The notes under the pieces: generated by a model
Told to the model about the DNA's origin: nothing
Database searches by the model: none
Seen by the model: the letters and a program-made list of their open reading frames with translations, nothing else
Shown: piece after piece, positions 25,695 through 35,962 of the stretch
How positions within the stretch are numbered: the first letter of the stretch is position 1
Layout of the letters: every line of letters begins with the position of its first letter
Program-made: the position numbers and the translations under genes
Assembly (NCBI RefSeq): GCF_017565305.1
Contig: NZ_JAGEKP010000015.1
Location: 62,001-126,000 of the forward strand
Reading direction: 5' to 3'
Origin: Leifsonia sp. TF02-11
GTDB taxonomy: Bacteria > Actinomycetota > Actinomycetes > Actinomycetales > Microbacteriaceae
DNA: 64,000 bases

Positions 25695-26600
25695 TCAGCG
25701 GCCGGTCGGCACCTCGAAGTCGAACACGTTCGTGTCGAAGGCGGTGTAGCCGGAGTAGTCGAGCAGCTCGTAGAGCCGCGCCCTCGTCTGCATGCCGGGC
25801 ACCTCCGCCTTCAGCGAGCCGTCGGCGACGAGGGTGTCGAGGCCGCGTTCGGCGGCGCCCATGGCGATGCGCAGCAGCGAAACCGGGTGGATGACGATGT
25901 TGATGCCCGCGCTCGCGAGCTGCTCGGCGGTGAAGAGCTCGCTCTTGCCGAACTCCGTCATGTTGGCGAGCACCGGGACGTCGACGGCGTTGCGGACGGC
26001 CTCGAACTCGGCGAGGTCGGCCATCGCCTCGGGGAAGATCGCGTCGGCGCCGGCATCCACCAGCGCCTTGGCGCGGTCGACGGCCGCCGAGAGCCCCTCC
26101 ACCGCCCGCACGTCGGTGCGCGCCATGATCAGGAGGTTCGGGTCGCGGCGCGCATCCACCGCGGCGCGGATCCGCTTGGTCGCGGTGTCCAGGCCGACGA
26201 CGGCCTTGCCGTCCAGGTGGCCGCAGCGCTTGGGGTTGACCTGGTCTTCGATGTGGAGGCCGGCGACGCCCGCATCCTCGAGCTCCTGCACGGTGCGGGC
26301 GACGTTCATCGGCTCGCCGAAGCCGGTGTCGGCGTCGATCAGGGTGGGGAGGTCGGTCATCCGGCTGATCTGCCGGCCGCGGCCGGCGACCTCCGTCAGG
26401 GTGGTGAGGCCGATGTCCGGGAGGCCGAGGTCGGCGGCGATGACGGCGCCGGAGATGTAGACGCCTTCGAAGCCCTTCTCCTGGATGAGGCGCGCGCTCA
26501 GCGGGTTGAACGCGCCGGGGAAGCGCAGCAGCTCACCGGTGGCCAGCCGCGCGCGGAAGGCCGCGCGCTTCTCGTGGGCGGGAACGGACGAGTACAGCAT
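25695..26600 (-). CDS. prpB: Methylisocitrate lyase
   Basis: A 301-residue isocitrate lyase/PEP mutase-family enzyme cleaving 2-methylisocitrate into pyruvate and succinate in the methylcitrate cycle. Key features are the LIDADTGFGE metal-binding strand, LHIEDQVNPKRCGH with the catalytic Cys loop, and LIMARTDVR. It overlaps the upstream prpD by 1 bp. The usual third gene, prpC (methylcitrate synthase), does not follow; it must be elsewhere if the cycle is complete. Confidence 0.92.
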   Translation of the reverse strand: MLYSSVPAHEKRAAFRARLATGELLRFPGAFNPLSARLIQEKGFEGVYISGAVIAADLGLPDIGLTTLTEVAGRGRQISRMTDLPTLIDADTGFGEPMNVARTVQELEDAGVAGLHIEDQVNPKRCGHLDGKAVVGLDTATKRIRAAVDARRDPNLLIMARTDVRAVEGLSAAVDRAKALVDAGADAIFPEAMADLAEFEAVRNAVDVPVLANMTEFGKSELFTAEQLASAGINIVIHPVSLLRIAMGAAERGLDTLVADGSLKAEVPGMQTRARLYELLDYSGYTAFDTNVFDFEVPTGR

Positions 26601-28153
26601 CAGAACAGTCCCTTCGGTGCGGCCGGCAGCGTCCCGGCCGGAGCGGTGATGGTGAGGCCGCCGAGCTCGTCCGCGGTCAGCTCGGGAAGCCGCTGGGCGA
26701 GGTCGAGAAAGCGCTCGATCTCGGCCTCCTCGAGCACCCCCGCCGCCAGGGATCGGAACTTGGCGACGTAGTCGGCGCGGGCGAACGGCCGAGCTCCGAG
26801 CGGGTGGGCGTCGGCGACGGCGATCTCGTCGGTGATCACGCGGCCGTCGGCAAGCGTGATCTCGACGCGGCCTCCGAACGCCTTCTCGGCGGGATCGATG
26901 GAGTGGTAGCGGCGGGTCCACTCCGGGTCTTCGGTCGTGGTGACCTTGCCCCAGAGCGCAACGGTGTCGGGCCGGGCCGCACGCGAGGGGAGGTACGACT
27001 TCACGTGGTGCCAGCCGCCGTCCTGCAGCGCCACCGTGAAGATGTACGGGATGCTGTGGTCGAGCGTCTCGCGGGACGCGGTCGGGTCGTACTTCTGCGG
27101 GTCGTTCGCTCCCGATCCGATCACGTTGTGGGTGTGGTGCGAGGTGTGGATGACGATGCTCTCCACGCGCTCGGGGTCGCCGACCTCGGGGTGCTCGGTG
27201 TGGAGCTTGCGGGCGAGGTCGATCCACGCCTGAGCCTGATACTCGGCCGAGTGCTCCTTCGTGTAGGAGTCGAGGATCGCGCGCTTGGCCTCGCCGGACT
27301 CCGGAAGCGGCACCTCGTAGGAGGCGGACGGCCCGTCGAGCAGCCAGGCGATCACGCCGTCCTCGCCCTCGTAGATCGGGGTCGGGCTGGTCTCGCCGCG
27401 CATCGCCCTGTCGACCGCCTCGACGGCCATCTTGCCCGCGAACGCCGGAGCGTGCGCCTTCCACGAGGAGATCGCGCCCTTGCGGGACTGCCTGGTCGCC
27501 GTGGTGGTGTGCAATGCCTGGCCGATCGCCTGGAAGATCGTCTCGGTGTCCAGCCCGAGCAAGGTGCCGATGCCGGCGGCGGCGCTCGGGCCGAGGTGGG
27601 CGACATGGTCGATCTTGTGCGCGTGCAGGCTGATCGCCTTCGCCAGGTCGATCTGGATCTCGTACCCGGTCGCGATGCCGCGGATCAGGTCGTGGCCGGT
27701 GCGTCCGGCGTGCTGAGCGACCGCGAGGATCGGCGGGATGTTGTCGCCGGGGTGCGAGTACTCGGCGGCGAGGAAGGTGTCGTGGAAGTCCAGCTCCCGC
27801 ACGGCGACGCCGTTCGCCCAGGCCGCCCACTCGGGGCTCACGCGCACCGACTGCGGCTCGCCGAACACCGTCGACCCGTGCTGCGGATGCTCGGCGGCCG
27901 AGACGATCTCCTCGAGCTGGGCCGTCGGCAGCGGGTGGGCCAGCGCCTGCGACCGGGCGGAGACGACCGGCTTGCGGGCGAGGGAGGCCGCGGCCACGGC
28001 GGCGTTGTCGATGACGCGGTTGATCACCATGTCGACCACCTCGGGGGCGACTTCGACCGGGTCTGTCGCCACCTCGGCGATCTTCCACGCGAGCTGGTCC
28101 TCCCGAGCGAGGTTCTCGTCGCTGCGGTGGACGCGGACGGTGTGGTTTCTCAT
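26600..28153 (-). CDS. prpD: 2-methylcitrate dehydratase
   Basis: A 517-residue MmgE/PrpD-family enzyme that dehydrates 2-methylcitrate in propionate breakdown. The N-terminal [20 protein letters not shown] and the central [20 protein letters not shown] (with the conserved HPGD) are family signatures, and length matches the roughly 480-520 norm. It starts inside the stop of the GntR gene (4-bp overlap) and is followed by prpB with a 1-bp overlap: one transcript, regulator first. Confidence 0.92.
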   Translation of the reverse strand: MRNHTVRVHRSDENLAREDQLAWKIAEVATDPVEVAPEVVDMVINRVIDNAAVAAASLARKPVVSARSQALAHPLPTAQLEEIVSAAEHPQHGSTVFGEPQSVRVSPEWAAWANGVAVRELDFHDTFLAAEYSHPGDNIPPILAVAQHAGRTGHDLIRGIATGYEIQIDLAKAISLHAHKIDHVAHLGPSAAAGIGTLLGLDTETIFQAIGQALHTTTATRQSRKGAISSWKAHAPAFAGKMAVEAVDRAMRGETSPTPIYEGEDGVIAWLLDGPSASYEVPLPESGEAKRAILDSYTKEHSAEYQAQAWIDLARKLHTEHPEVGDPERVESIVIHTSHHTHNVIGSGANDPQKYDPTASRETLDHSIPYIFTVALQDGGWHHVKSYLPSRAARPDTVALWGKVTTTEDPEWTRRYHSIDPAEKAFGGRVEITLADGRVITDEIAVADAHPLGARPFARADYVAKFRSLAAGVLEEAEIERFLDLAQRLPELTADELGGLTITAPAGTLPAAPKGLF

Positions 28154-28818
28154 GCGGTCTCCTTCGTCGAAGTGAGTCGTTCCGCCGTCAGCAGCACGTT
28201 CTGCAGGCTGCGGTGGAGGTGGACGCGGGTCGCGGACGCGGCGAGGTCGGCGTCGCCGTCGACGATCGCCTCCACGATGAGCAGGTGCTCCTGGGCCGCG
28301 GCCCGCAGGCGGTCGGGGTCGTCGCGCGACACCCGGCGTAGCCGGGCGAGGTGCGGCCGGAGGTTGCGGAGCGCGGCGACGAGGTAGGGGTTGGCCGCCG
28401 CGTGGTCGATGGCCCGATCGAGATCGTCGACCAGCGCGTAGTAGCGGTCGTGGGAGGGATCGCCGTCGTCGAGGAGGTCGGCGGCCGAACGGAAGCGGTC
28501 GCGGAGGTCGAGGAACACCGCGACGTCACGGTTCGCCGCCGCCGCGCGGGCGGCCTCCTGTTCCAGCGCCCTCCTCAGCTCGAAGAGCTGCTCGACCGAC
28601 TCCACGGAGACGGCGGTGACGACGAGCCCGCGACCGCCCTGCGCGGCGACGAGACCGTCGGCGGTCAAGCGGGCGAGGGCCTCCCTGACCGGAGTGCGGG
28701 AGACGCCGAGCCGCTCGGACTGCTCGACCTCCTGCAGCACTGTGCCCGGCTCCAGCCGCCACTCGACGATGTCTGCGCGCAGCGCGGTGTACGCGCGATC
28801 GCTCGCCTTCGCTTCCAT
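28150..28818 (-). CDS. GntR-family regulator (FadR/FCD type) of the prp operon
   Basis: A 222-residue regulator from the ATG at 28818, with GGAAGG upstream. N-terminal winged helix: [20 protein letters not shown] and [18 protein letters not shown]-terminal FCD ligand domain with metal-binding His/Asp residues ([22 protein letters not shown]). First gene of the prp transcript, so probably autoregulated; a GTGTATACAC palindrome sits 13 bp upstream of the start. Confidence 0.88.
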   Translation of the reverse strand: MEAKASDRAYTALRADIVEWRLEPGTVLQEVEQSERLGVSRTPVREALARLTADGLVAAQGGRGLVVTAVSVESVEQLFELRRALEQEAARAAAANRDVAVFLDLRDRFRSAADLLDDGDPSHDRYYALVDDLDRAIDHAAANPYLVAALRNLRPHLARLRRVSRDDPDRLRAAAQEHLLIVEAIVDGDADLAASATRVHLHRSLQNVLLTAERLTSTKETA

Positions 28819-28830
28819 CCAGAGCCTTCC

Positions 28831-28890
28831 GTGTATACACAATGGTACACGCGCCCCGGTTTCCGCCGCCTCCTGGTCCTTCATGTATAC
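28831..28890. promoter_or_regulatory. Candidate GntR operators before the prp operon
   Basis: GTGTATACAC at 28831-28840 is a perfect palindrome, followed by AATGGTACAC; TGTATAC recurs at 28884-28890. This is the type of short palindrome bound by FadR-like GntR proteins. The sites lie in the leader/promoter of the regulator gene. Confidence 0.5.
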
Positions 28891-28914
28891 GCAACGCGAG
28901 CCGGTGTGAAGACG

Positions 28915-28968
28915 ATTTGCGGCAAATGTGGCGATACGGCCCCGGTAAGAGACGATGTGCGGCACATC
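28915..28968. promoter_or_regulatory. Pair of related palindromes, 40 bp apart
   Basis: ATTTGCGGCAAAT (28915-28927) and GATGTGCGGCACATC (28954-28968) are near-perfect palindromes around a G/C centre; both sit in the repeated context GACGAT(T/G)TGCGGCA(A/C)AT. They lie between the divergent GntR-prp and methyltransferase genes. The first recalls the TTTGC/GCAAA sites of RamB/PrpR-type propionate regulators; this link is inference. Confidence 0.5.
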
Positions 28969-29002
28969 TCACGAAGCGCCCCGCACGTCGTAGGCTCGCG
29001 CC

Positions 29003-29599
29003 ATGACCTTCGATCGCGAGCGGGATGTCGTCGCCTACGACCGGCGCGCCGGCGGCTACGAGCGCGGGCCGCGCGGCCTTCTGCACCGGGAGATCGCCCG
29101 GCGGGTCGGGGTGCTCGCCGTCTCGCTGGTGGCGGGCACTCCGGCGCCGCGCATCCTCGATGTCGGGTGCGGCAGCGGCGCCTTGTTGCGCTTCGTCGGC
29201 GCGCTCCGCCCGGAGGCCCGGCTGGCCGGGGTCGATCCCGCGCCGGAGATGGTGCGCGTCGCCTCGTCCTCCCGGCTGGCGGTCGTGCAGGCAGTGGCGG
29301 AGAGCCTGCCCTTCGAGGACGGCTCCTTCGACCTCGTCGTGAGCTCGACCTCCTTCAGCCACTGGAAGGACCGCGATGCCGGTCTGCGCGAGTGCCGTCG
29401 GGTGCTGGTGCCGAGAGGCGCGTTGCTGCTCGCGGACGTGTTCACGTCCCGGCCGCTGCCGACACGCGTGTTCGGGCCGGGAGGTGCGGCCGCCAGCCGC
29501 GAGGCGGCCGACGCGGCGATCCGGGCGGCCGGCTTCGCTGCGCCGCGCTGGCGTCCGGTGTTCGCCTCGGTGATCCAGGCGGCTGTGGCGACGACCTAG
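29003..29599 (+). CDS. Class I SAM-dependent methyltransferase
   Basis: A 198-residue methyltransferase. Motif I is ILDVGCGSGALL (SAM binding), then the acidic LAGVDPAPEMV and SLPFEDGSFDLVVS, matching the Methyltransf_11 pattern. No membrane segment. It is divergent to the prp operon and followed by a gene on the other strand; substrate unknown. Confidence 0.88.
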   Translation: MTFDRERDVVAYDRRAGGYERGPRGLLHREIARRVGVLAVSLVAGTPAPRILDVGCGSGALLRFVGALRPEARLAGVDPAPEMVRVASSSRLAVVQAVAESLPFEDGSFDLVVSSTSFSHWKDRDAGLRECRRVLVPRGALLLADVFTSRPLPTRVFGPGGAAASREAADAAIRAAGFAAPRWRPVFASVIQAAVATT

Positions 29600-29614
29600 C
29601 CACGGGACCGTCGA

Positions 29615-29914
29615 TCAGCCCGCATGACGCACGTAGTCGAACTCCTGGAACTCCGCGACCTCCGGAACCCAGCGCTCCCTCACGAAGGCGACGTGCGCCG
29701 GATGGGTGTTGTAGGCGTCATAGGCGGCCTGGTCGGCGAACACCATCGAGAACTGCAGCGTGAGGTCGCTCTTCGCGCCCACCTGGTCGCAGACCGTGAA
29801 GTCCCGCACGCCGTCGATCGCCGACAGCTCGCGGCGGGCGGTGTCGATGAAGTCCCGCTCGGCGGCCGACCCGCGGTCGTGGGCGAGCCGGAAGGTGACG
29901 GTGTGCGTGATCAT
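29615..29914 (-). CDS. Dabb (stress-responsive A/B barrel) domain protein
   Basis: A 99-residue protein: ITHTVTFRLAHDRGSAAERD at the N-terminus, FSMVFADQAAYDAYNTHPAH near residue 56 and VPEVAEFQEFDYV at the end are the conserved Dabb segments. These ferredoxin-like dimers include small cyclases and stress proteins; function here is unknown. MITHT at 29914 is preferred to the ATG at 29923. Confidence 0.85.
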   Translation of the reverse strand: MITHTVTFRLAHDRGSAAERDFIDTARRELSAIDGVRDFTVCDQVGAKSDLTLQFSMVFADQAAYDAYNTHPAHVAFVRERWVPEVAEFQEFDYVRHAG

Positions 29915-29978
29915 GCCCACCATTCTGGCGGGTGGTGCTGCTCAGCCGAGGCCGCGGCCGAGGCCGCGGCGGTGGCGC

Positions 29979-30836
29979 TCACCAGGGTGGGAAAGGACGG
30001 CCCGAGCCAATGCGCGTCAGGCGCTCGGCGACGCTGCCGGCGATCACGATGGGGCCGCCGTTCGCCGGGAAGACGGGCGCGGCAGCCGTCGCGGTCAGCG
30101 GAATCCCGTTCGGCGGGTGTGCGATCGATACGAACGTGTCGTCGTCGACCGTTTCCGAGAACCCTCCGCTCGCCGCCGCGTCGATGAGCTGCAGCAGGAC
30201 GGACAGTGCGTCGCCCGGCCAGGGCAGCCTCCATCCGGCCCGCTCGATCTCCACCACCAGGTCGTCGTCGTAGAGGTTCCAACGCACCGCTGCGGCGTCC
30301 TCGCGTGTCGGTGCGAGGGTCACGGCGCGGTCGTCCGGGGTGCGGAGAATCTCCACCGCATCGCCGAAGCGCTCCTCGATCTCGTCCACGAGCTGCGTGA
30401 GCACAGCGGTGTGCGCCGGCCGCGGGCGCACATCCGTCTCGGGTGCAGGGAACGGCCGACGCGGCGCAGGGAGTTCCGCGTCGATGGGGACGCGAAACGT
30501 CACCCGGTAACTCGTCTCGGCATAGCCGCCCGGCTCTCCAACCGTCGGCACGGCGTCCACGATCCGCTCGAGTGTGTCGTTCGGATCATTCGTCAGATAG
30601 TGCGCGCCGGCTACCGGCACCATCCGCTCGTAGCCCGCCACGATCGCTTCGACGCGACCGCGGACGTCCACGCCGGGGGCGTCGTCGATCGGGTGCCGAA
30701 CGTCCCAGTAGCGATCGCCGTCCTCGTCCACGTACCTGACGAGCGTGAAGCCGATCTCGTCGCCGACGGCGAACGGCACCCCGCAGCAGCCGTAGTCCGA
30801 TGGCGAGATCCACACCTCGATCGTGGTGTCCTCCAT
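29979..30836 (-). CDS. Uncharacterized protein with an N-terminal Cys-Cys beta domain
   Basis: A 285-residue cytoplasmic protein from the ATG at 30836. Residues 1-40 (EVWISPSDYGCCGVPFAVGD) suggest a small beta-barrel with a Cys pair; the C-terminal half (DDLVVEIERAGWRLPWPGDA) is mixed alpha/beta. Similar actinobacterial proteins are annotated as DUF6578-like by my recollection, with no function. Single gene, divergent to pntA. Confidence 0.65.
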   Translation of the reverse strand: MEDTTIEVWISPSDYGCCGVPFAVGDEIGFTLVRYVDEDGDRYWDVRHPIDDAPGVDVRGRVEAIVAGYERMVPVAGAHYLTNDPNDTLERIVDAVPTVGEPGGYAETSYRVTFRVPIDAELPAPRRPFPAPETDVRPRPAHTAVLTQLVDEIEERFGDAVEILRTPDDRAVTLAPTREDAAAVRWNLYDDDLVVEIERAGWRLPWPGDALSVLLQLIDAAASGGFSETVDDDTFVSIAHPPNGIPLTATAAAPVFPANGGPIVIAGSVAERLTRIGSGRPFPPW

Positions 30837-30931
30837 GTGGTCACGGTAGCCGCTCGGCGTGTGCCGCGGCCGCACCTCGTCCGCGCCGAGGCGGCCTGGT
30901 AGGGTCCACATCAATAAGGCAGGGAGGCCAG

Positions 30932-32563
30932 GTGTCGACAGTCGGCATCGTCGCTGAACGTCCGGGTGAAGCCCGCGTATCGTCCAGCCCGAGTTCCGTG
31001 AAGAAGCTCGTCTCCCTGGGCTACGACGTCGTCGTGGAGCGCGGCGCCGGCGTGCGGGCCGCGTTCACGGATGACGCGTTCGCCGCGGCGGGTGCGCGCA
31101 TCGTCCCGCGGGAGAGCGCGTGGGCCGCCGACATCGTGCTCAAGGTCGCGCCACCCGTCGACGACGAGATCGCGCTGCTCGCCGACGGTGCGACCCTGAT
31201 CGCGTCGCTGAGCCCCGCGCTCCGCCCCGACCTCCTCGCCGCCCTGTCGCAGCGGGGGATCACCGCGCTCGCGCTCGACGCCGTGCCCCGCATCTCGCGC
31301 GCGCAGTCGATGGACGTCCTCAGCTCCATGGCCAACATCTCCGGCTATCGCGCGGTCGTGGAGGCCGCCCACGAGTTCGGCCGCTTCTTCACCGGCCAAG
31401 TCACCGCCGCGGGCAAGGTGCCGCCCGCGAAGGTGCTCGTCGCCGGCGCCGGAGTGGCGGGCCTCGCCGCGATCGGCGCGGCCTCCAGCATGGGCGCGAT
31501 CGTCCGCGCCACCGACCCGCGCCCGGAGGTCGCCGACCAGGTGCGCTCGATCGGCGGCGAGTACCTGGCGGTGGAGGTCGCCGGCGATGAGAACGGCGCC
31601 ATGCAGTCCGCCGACGGCTACGCCAAGCAGACCAGCGAGGCCTACGACCGCCGCGCCGCCGAGATCTACTCCGAACAGGCGCGGGAGGTCGACATCGTCA
31701 TCACCACCGCGCTCATCCCCGGTCGTCCCGCCCCCAAGCTGCTGACGGCGGAGGACGTCGCGAGCATGCGCCCCGGCTCGGTCATCGTCGACATGGCGGC
31801 CGCTCAGGGCGGCAACGTCGCAGGGTCGGTCGCGGGGGAGCGGGTCGTGACCGACGGCGGCGTGATCATCCTCGGCTACACCGACCTGCCGTCGCGGCTG
31901 CCCACGCAGTCGTCACAGCTGTACGGGAACAACCTGGTCAGCCTCCTCACCCTGCTGACCCCGCACAAAGACGGCCGGCTGACACTCGACTTCGACGATG
32001 TCGTTCAGCGGTCGGTGACCGTGGTGCGCGACGGCGAGACGACCTGGCCGCCGCCACCCGTGCAGGTCTCGGCGGCGCCGCCGCGCGCTGCACTCGCGCC
32101 CGTGGCGGCTCCCGCTGCCAAGGAACCGTGGCTGACACCCGTGCGCCGGGCCGTGCTCGTCGCCGTGGGGCTGGCCGCGCTGTTCCTGCTGACCGCGTTC
32201 TCGCCCGACCCGATCCCGCGGCACTTCACCGTGCTCGTGCTCGCGACCGTGATCGGCTTCTACGTGATCGGCAACGTGCACCACGCGCTGCACACTCCGC
32301 TGATGAGCGTGACCAACGCCATCTCGGGCATCATCGTCGTCGGCGCGATCGTGCAGATCACCACACCCGACCTCACGGTGCAGGTGCTCGCCGCCGTCGC
32401 GGTGCTGGTGGCCTCCATCAACATCTTCGGCGGTTTCGCGGTGACGCGGAGGATGCTCGCGATGTTCTCGCGCAGCGACGCAGGGCCGGGCGCCGCCGGG
32501 CCGAGTGGCGGTGCGGGTGGTGCCGGGCGCGGCGGCGCCGGGCGGAGCGGGGCCGGCCGGTGA
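30932..32563 (+). CDS. pntA: Proton-translocating NAD(P) transhydrogenase subunit alpha
   Basis: A 543-residue protein starting at GTG 30932 with AGGGAGG upstream; longer frames are antisense to the neighbour. Residues 1-380 form the NAD(H)-binding dI domain ([53 protein letters not shown]). Residues about 405-510 hold four membrane helices of the alpha2 part. The Gly/Ala/Arg-rich last 25 residues are unusual and probably disordered. With PntB it couples proton entry to hydride transfer from NADH to NADP+. Confidence 0.93.
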   Translation: MSTVGIVAERPGEARVSSSPSSVKKLVSLGYDVVVERGAGVRAAFTDDAFAAAGARIVPRESAWAADIVLKVAPPVDDEIALLADGATLIASLSPALRPDLLAALSQRGITALALDAVPRISRAQSMDVLSSMANISGYRAVVEAAHEFGRFFTGQVTAAGKVPPAKVLVAGAGVAGLAAIGAASSMGAIVRATDPRPEVADQVRSIGGEYLAVEVAGDENGAMQSADGYAKQTSEAYDRRAAEIYSEQAREVDIVITTALIPGRPAPKLLTAEDVASMRPGSVIVDMAAAQGGNVAGSVAGERVVTDGGVIILGYTDLPSRLPTQSSQLYGNNLVSLLTLLTPHKDGRLTLDFDDVVQRSVTVVRDGETTWPPPPVQVSAAPPRAALAPVAAPAAKEPWLTPVRRAVLVAVGLAALFLLTAFSPDPIPRHFTVLVLATVIGFYVIGNVHHALHTPLMSVTNAISGIIVVGAIVQITTPDLTVQVLAAVAVLVASINIFGGFAVTRRMLAMFSRSDAGPGAAGPSGGAGGAGRGGAGRSGAGR

Positions 32564-33951
32564 CCGCGGTCGCCGTGGCGGATGCCGCATACCTCGTCGC
32601 AGCAGTCCTCTTCATCCTGAGTCTCGCCGGGCTGTCCCGTCACGAGACCTCCCGCGGCGGTGTGCTCTACGGGATCGCCGGCATGGTCATCGCGCTCGCC
32701 GCGACGATCTGGCTCACCGCCGAGAACGCGCTCGCGCCGTCCGGTCTGGTGCTGATGGCCATCGCCGTGCTGATCGGCGCGACCATCGGCCTGTGGCGGG
32801 CGCGCGTCGTGCAGATGACCGGGATGCCGCAGCTGATCGCCCTCCTGCACAGCTTCGTCGGTCTGGCCGCGGTGCTCGTCGGCTGGAACGGCTACCTCTC
32901 GCACCCGCACCTGCCGGGCGCGCTCGCCGGGGTGCACAGCGCCGAGGTGGTCATCGGCATCTTCATCGGCGCCGTGACCTTCACCGGTTCGATCGTCGCC
33001 TACCTGAAGCTGTCGGCGCGCATCTCGTCGAAGCCGCTCGTCCTCCCCGGCAAGAACGTGCTCAACGTCGGCGCCCTGGTCGTGTTCGTGGCGCTCGCGG
33101 CCTGGTACGTCGTCACCCCCGAGCTGTGGCTGCTGGCCGTGGTGACGCTGGTCGCCCTCGCGCTCGGCGTGCACCTGGTCGCGTCGATCGGCGGAGGCGA
33201 CATGCCGGTCGTCGTCTCCATGCTCAACAGCTACTCGGGCTGGGCGGCCGCCGCCTCCGGGTTCCTGCTCGACAACGACCTCCTGATCGTCACGGGCGCA
33301 CTCGTCGGCTCCTCGGGTGCGTACCTGTCGTACATCATGTGCAAGGCGATGAACCGGTCGTTCCTGTCGGTGATCGCCGGCGGCTTCGGCATCGAGGCGC
33401 CAACGGCCTCCGGTGCGGAGGAGCAGGGCGAGTACCAGGAGGTCACCGCCGAGCAGACCGCGGAACTGCTCAAGAACGCGACCTCGGTCGTGATCACCCC
33501 CGGCTACGGGATGGCCGTCGCGCAGGCGCAGTATCCCGTCGCCGAGCTCGTGAAGAAGCTGCGCGAGAGCGGCGTGGAGGTGCGGTTCGGGATCCACCCG
33601 GTCGCCGGCCGCCTCCCCGGCCACATGAACGTGCTGCTCGCCGAGGCGCGCGTCCCCTACGACATCGTGCTCGAGATGGACGAGATCAACGACGACCTGT
33701 CGCACACCGACGTGGTCCTCGTCATCGGCGCGAACGACACCGTCAACCCGGCCGCGGCGGAGGACCCGGGCAGCCCGATCGCGGGCATGCCGGTGCTGCG
33801 CGTGTGGGAGGCCAGCCAAGTCGTCGTGTTCAAGCGGTCGATGGCCGCCGGGTACGCCGGCGTGCCGAACCCGCTGTTCTACCGGGAGAACGCGCGGATG
33901 CTCTTCGGCGACGCGCGCCAGGCGGTGGACGAGATCCTGGGGTACTTCTAG
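32560..33951 (+). CDS. pntB: NAD(P) transhydrogenase subunit beta
   Basis: A 463-residue protein from a GTG overlapping the pntA stop by 4 bp. Nine or so membrane helices (from [20 protein letters not shown]) form the proton channel domain dII; the C-terminal dIII NADP(H) domain has [40 protein letters not shown] and [15 protein letters not shown]. Completes the transhydrogenase with PntA. Confidence 0.93.
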   Translation: MTAVAVADAAYLVAAVLFILSLAGLSRHETSRGGVLYGIAGMVIALAATIWLTAENALAPSGLVLMAIAVLIGATIGLWRARVVQMTGMPQLIALLHSFVGLAAVLVGWNGYLSHPHLPGALAGVHSAEVVIGIFIGAVTFTGSIVAYLKLSARISSKPLVLPGKNVLNVGALVVFVALAAWYVVTPELWLLAVVTLVALALGVHLVASIGGGDMPVVVSMLNSYSGWAAAASGFLLDNDLLIVTGALVGSSGAYLSYIMCKAMNRSFLSVIAGGFGIEAPTASGAEEQGEYQEVTAEQTAELLKNATSVVITPGYGMAVAQAQYPVAELVKKLRESGVEVRFGIHPVAGRLPGHMNVLLAEARVPYDIVLEMDEINDDLSHTDVVLVIGANDTVNPAAAEDPGSPIAGMPVLRVWEASQVVVFKRSMAAGYAGVPNPLFYRENARMLFGDARQAVDEILGYF

Positions 33952-33982
33952 ACGTGACGACTTCGATCCCGACGGAGGCCGA

Positions 33983-34627
33983 ATGACCGACCAGACCACG
34001 CCCCCCGCACCGGGCTGGTATGCCGACCCGTACCGGGAGGCGCCGCTGCGGTGGTGGGACGGCGCGCGGTGGACTGCGCAGCTCGGTGGCGTGGCGGGGA
34101 CGTCCGCCGCGTTCGTGGTCGCCGGCCGCCGTCCGCTGGCGCAGGAGAAGCCGGTGTACACCGTGTGGATCTGGCTGGTGGTGCTGCTCCCGTTGGTGAG
34201 CATCCTGTTGCTGCTGGTGACGAACCCGTTCAGCGGCTACGTGCACTTCACGCAGACCATGGAGACCTCCGTCCGCCCGTCGTTCCAAGACGTCCTGCAG
34301 ATCTACAGCCCGGCCTACCTGATCGACATACTGGTCAGCTGGCTCCTCTACGCGGCGATCATCGTCTTCGCCTGGCTCGACTACCGCGAGCTCGGCCGCC
34401 GCGGCGTGGAGCGCCCGTTCCACTGGGCGTGGTCCTTCCTCGCGGGCATGGTCTACGTGATCGGCCGCTCGGTGATCGTGCGCCGCGTCGCCCCGCGCCG
34501 CGGACTGCTGCCGATCTGGGTGCTGATCGCCGTGGTGGGCGTCAGCTTCATCGTCACTGGAACCCTCATGGCCGAGCTGGCGGCGTCGATCGTCCGAGAC
34601 CTGCCCACCCCGGGCGTCGGAGCCTGA
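33983..34627 (+). CDS. DUF2510-domain membrane protein
   Basis: A 214-residue protein. The N-terminal APGWYADPYREAPLRWWDGA followed by RWTAQ is the DUF2510 repeat typical of actinobacterial membrane proteins. Four hydrophobic segments follow (VWIWLVVLLPLVSILLLLV, YLIDILVSWLLYAAIIVFAW, FLAGMVYVIGRSVIV, LIAVVGVSFIVTGTL). No known function. Confidence 0.82.
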   Translation: MTDQTTPPAPGWYADPYREAPLRWWDGARWTAQLGGVAGTSAAFVVAGRRPLAQEKPVYTVWIWLVVLLPLVSILLLLVTNPFSGYVHFTQTMETSVRPSFQDVLQIYSPAYLIDILVSWLLYAAIIVFAWLDYRELGRRGVERPFHWAWSFLAGMVYVIGRSVIVRRVAPRRGLLPIWVLIAVVGVSFIVTGTLMAELAASIVRDLPTPGVGA

Positions 34628-34697
34628 GAACCCCGTGTCCGGCCGGGCACGCAACGTCCGTTATGATGGCTGTCGTGCGTCCGCCCGCGGGCGCTCA

Positions 34698-34788
34698 GGA
34701 GACGTCGCATAGTCAGGCCTAGTGCACCACCCTGCTAAGGTGGAGTGCCCTTTACAGGGCACCGTGGGTTCAAATCCCACCGTCTCCG
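34698..34788 (+). tRNA. tRNA-Ser (anticodon GCU)
   Basis: A 91-nt class II tRNA. Acceptor arms GGAGACG (34698-34704) and CGTCTCC (34781-34787) pair fully; the anticodon stem CCACC/GGTGG encloses CTGCTAA, anticodon GCT at 34734-34736. A long variable arm (AGTGCCC...GGGCAC) and the T-arm GTGGGTTCAAATCCCAC complete it. CCA is not encoded. The 3' end is followed 46 bp later by an integrase gene, so this is the probable attachment site. Confidence 0.93.
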
Positions 34789-34834
34789 CAACAAAAGTGC
34801 TGATGAGCGGCAGTTTCTAAGGCTTTGTAGCGCA

Positions 34835-35962
34835 CTAGTCGAGGCCTTTCAAACTTTCAGGAACCGTGCCCCAGGACAGCGCTGGGACAGCAGGTGTGTC
34901 CAGAAGGGCGAGGGCTGCCCGGTTGGCATCAATGCCGAGGACATGAGCGTAGGTGGACAGCAGCACTGTCGGGTTCTTATGCCCTGACCACTCGGCGGCA
35001 GTCTTGACGTCTACGCCGCGAAGCAGCCAATACGAAATTGCGAAGTGCCGTAGCGCGTGGATCGTGAGCCCGCGGCACGTTGTCTCATTCCACTGCACCT
35101 GACGGCGGAACAAGTTTCCTCTCAACTGCTTCCCCGTTTTCGAACGAAACAGGTGTGCTTCGGGGGGAACGCCTTCAACTCGAGGGGCCACGATCTCCAA
35201 GGCCCGCGGACGCAGGGGAATCGTTCGGGACCGTACCTCGCCGGAGTTGCTCTTCAGCGTCTTTTCGGCGTAGCCATCTGATTGTGCGCGCCATACATGC
35301 AACGCCGGCATCGGAATCTGCGCCACGTCTTCAACGCGTAACGCCCTCAGTTCTGACCACCGCAGGCCGCTGAGCCCGAGAAACTCAGTAACCTCGGCCA
35401 TCGCAGGGTTAACTACCCGCTGCGCCTCGATGGTTCTGGACATCTCTTCGGGCGTCCATGTATCCGCTTTGGGTCGCGAAGGGAGGCCGACAACCACAGG
35501 CATGCGAGCACCCCGGACGGGGTTTGCTGGTGCGAAGTGTTCTGAGACGGCGTACTCGAATAGAGCGGAGAGGGTGACTCTCATCCGAGTAACGGTCGAA
35601 CGCGCGAATCCGTCGGCCAGCAGACCTGCTAGCAGGTCGTGTACGTCGGATGCGGTGATCGTGGATACCGGTCGACGCAGCCACGTCGAAGGCACGTGGC
35701 GAAGGTTGTCCGAGTCGGTACGCCACGTGTGCGGAGAAACGCGCGTCTGCCGAGCGTTGAGAAACCGAGTTATCAGCCCGGCGACAGGCAGCAGTGACAA
35801 GGAAGGGGAGGGAATCCCTCCCAGCGAGAGAACGCGGTACTGTTCCTTCTCCCAGGCTTGGGCGTCCGCCTTTCGCTCGAAAGATCGAGTTCCCACCACT
35901 ACGTGGTCCAGAAAGACGCGCACGCGATATTTGCCTGAAGGGCGCTTATCGATCGCCATCAC
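34835..35962 (-). CDS. Tyrosine recombinase (integrase)
   Basis: A 375-residue phage/ICE-type integrase. N-terminal DNA-binding arm (GKYRVRVFLDHVVVGTRSFE), SAM-like core (about 75-170) and catalytic domain with Arg in GLRWSELRALRVED, His-x-x-Arg in IHALRHFAIS, the SGHKNP box and Tyr in STYAHV. Starts at GTG 35962 or ATG 35959, overlapping the excisionase-like stop. Oriented towards tRNA-Ser, whose 3' end it likely uses as att site. Confidence 0.92.
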   Translation of the reverse strand: MMAIDKRPSGKYRVRVFLDHVVVGTRSFERKADAQAWEKEQYRVLSLGGIPSPSLSLLPVAGLITRFLNARQTRVSPHTWRTDSDNLRHVPSTWLRRPVSTITASDVHDLLAGLLADGFARSTVTRMRVTLSALFEYAVSEHFAPANPVRGARMPVVVGLPSRPKADTWTPEEMSRTIEAQRVVNPAMAEVTEFLGLSGLRWSELRALRVEDVAQIPMPALHVWRAQSDGYAEKTLKSNSGEVRSRTIPLRPRALEIVAPRVEGVPPEAHLFRSKTGKQLRGNLFRRQVQWNETTCRGLTIHALRHFAISYWLLRGVDVKTAAEWSGHKNPTVLLSTYAHVLGIDANRAALALLDTPAVPALSWGTVPESLKGLD

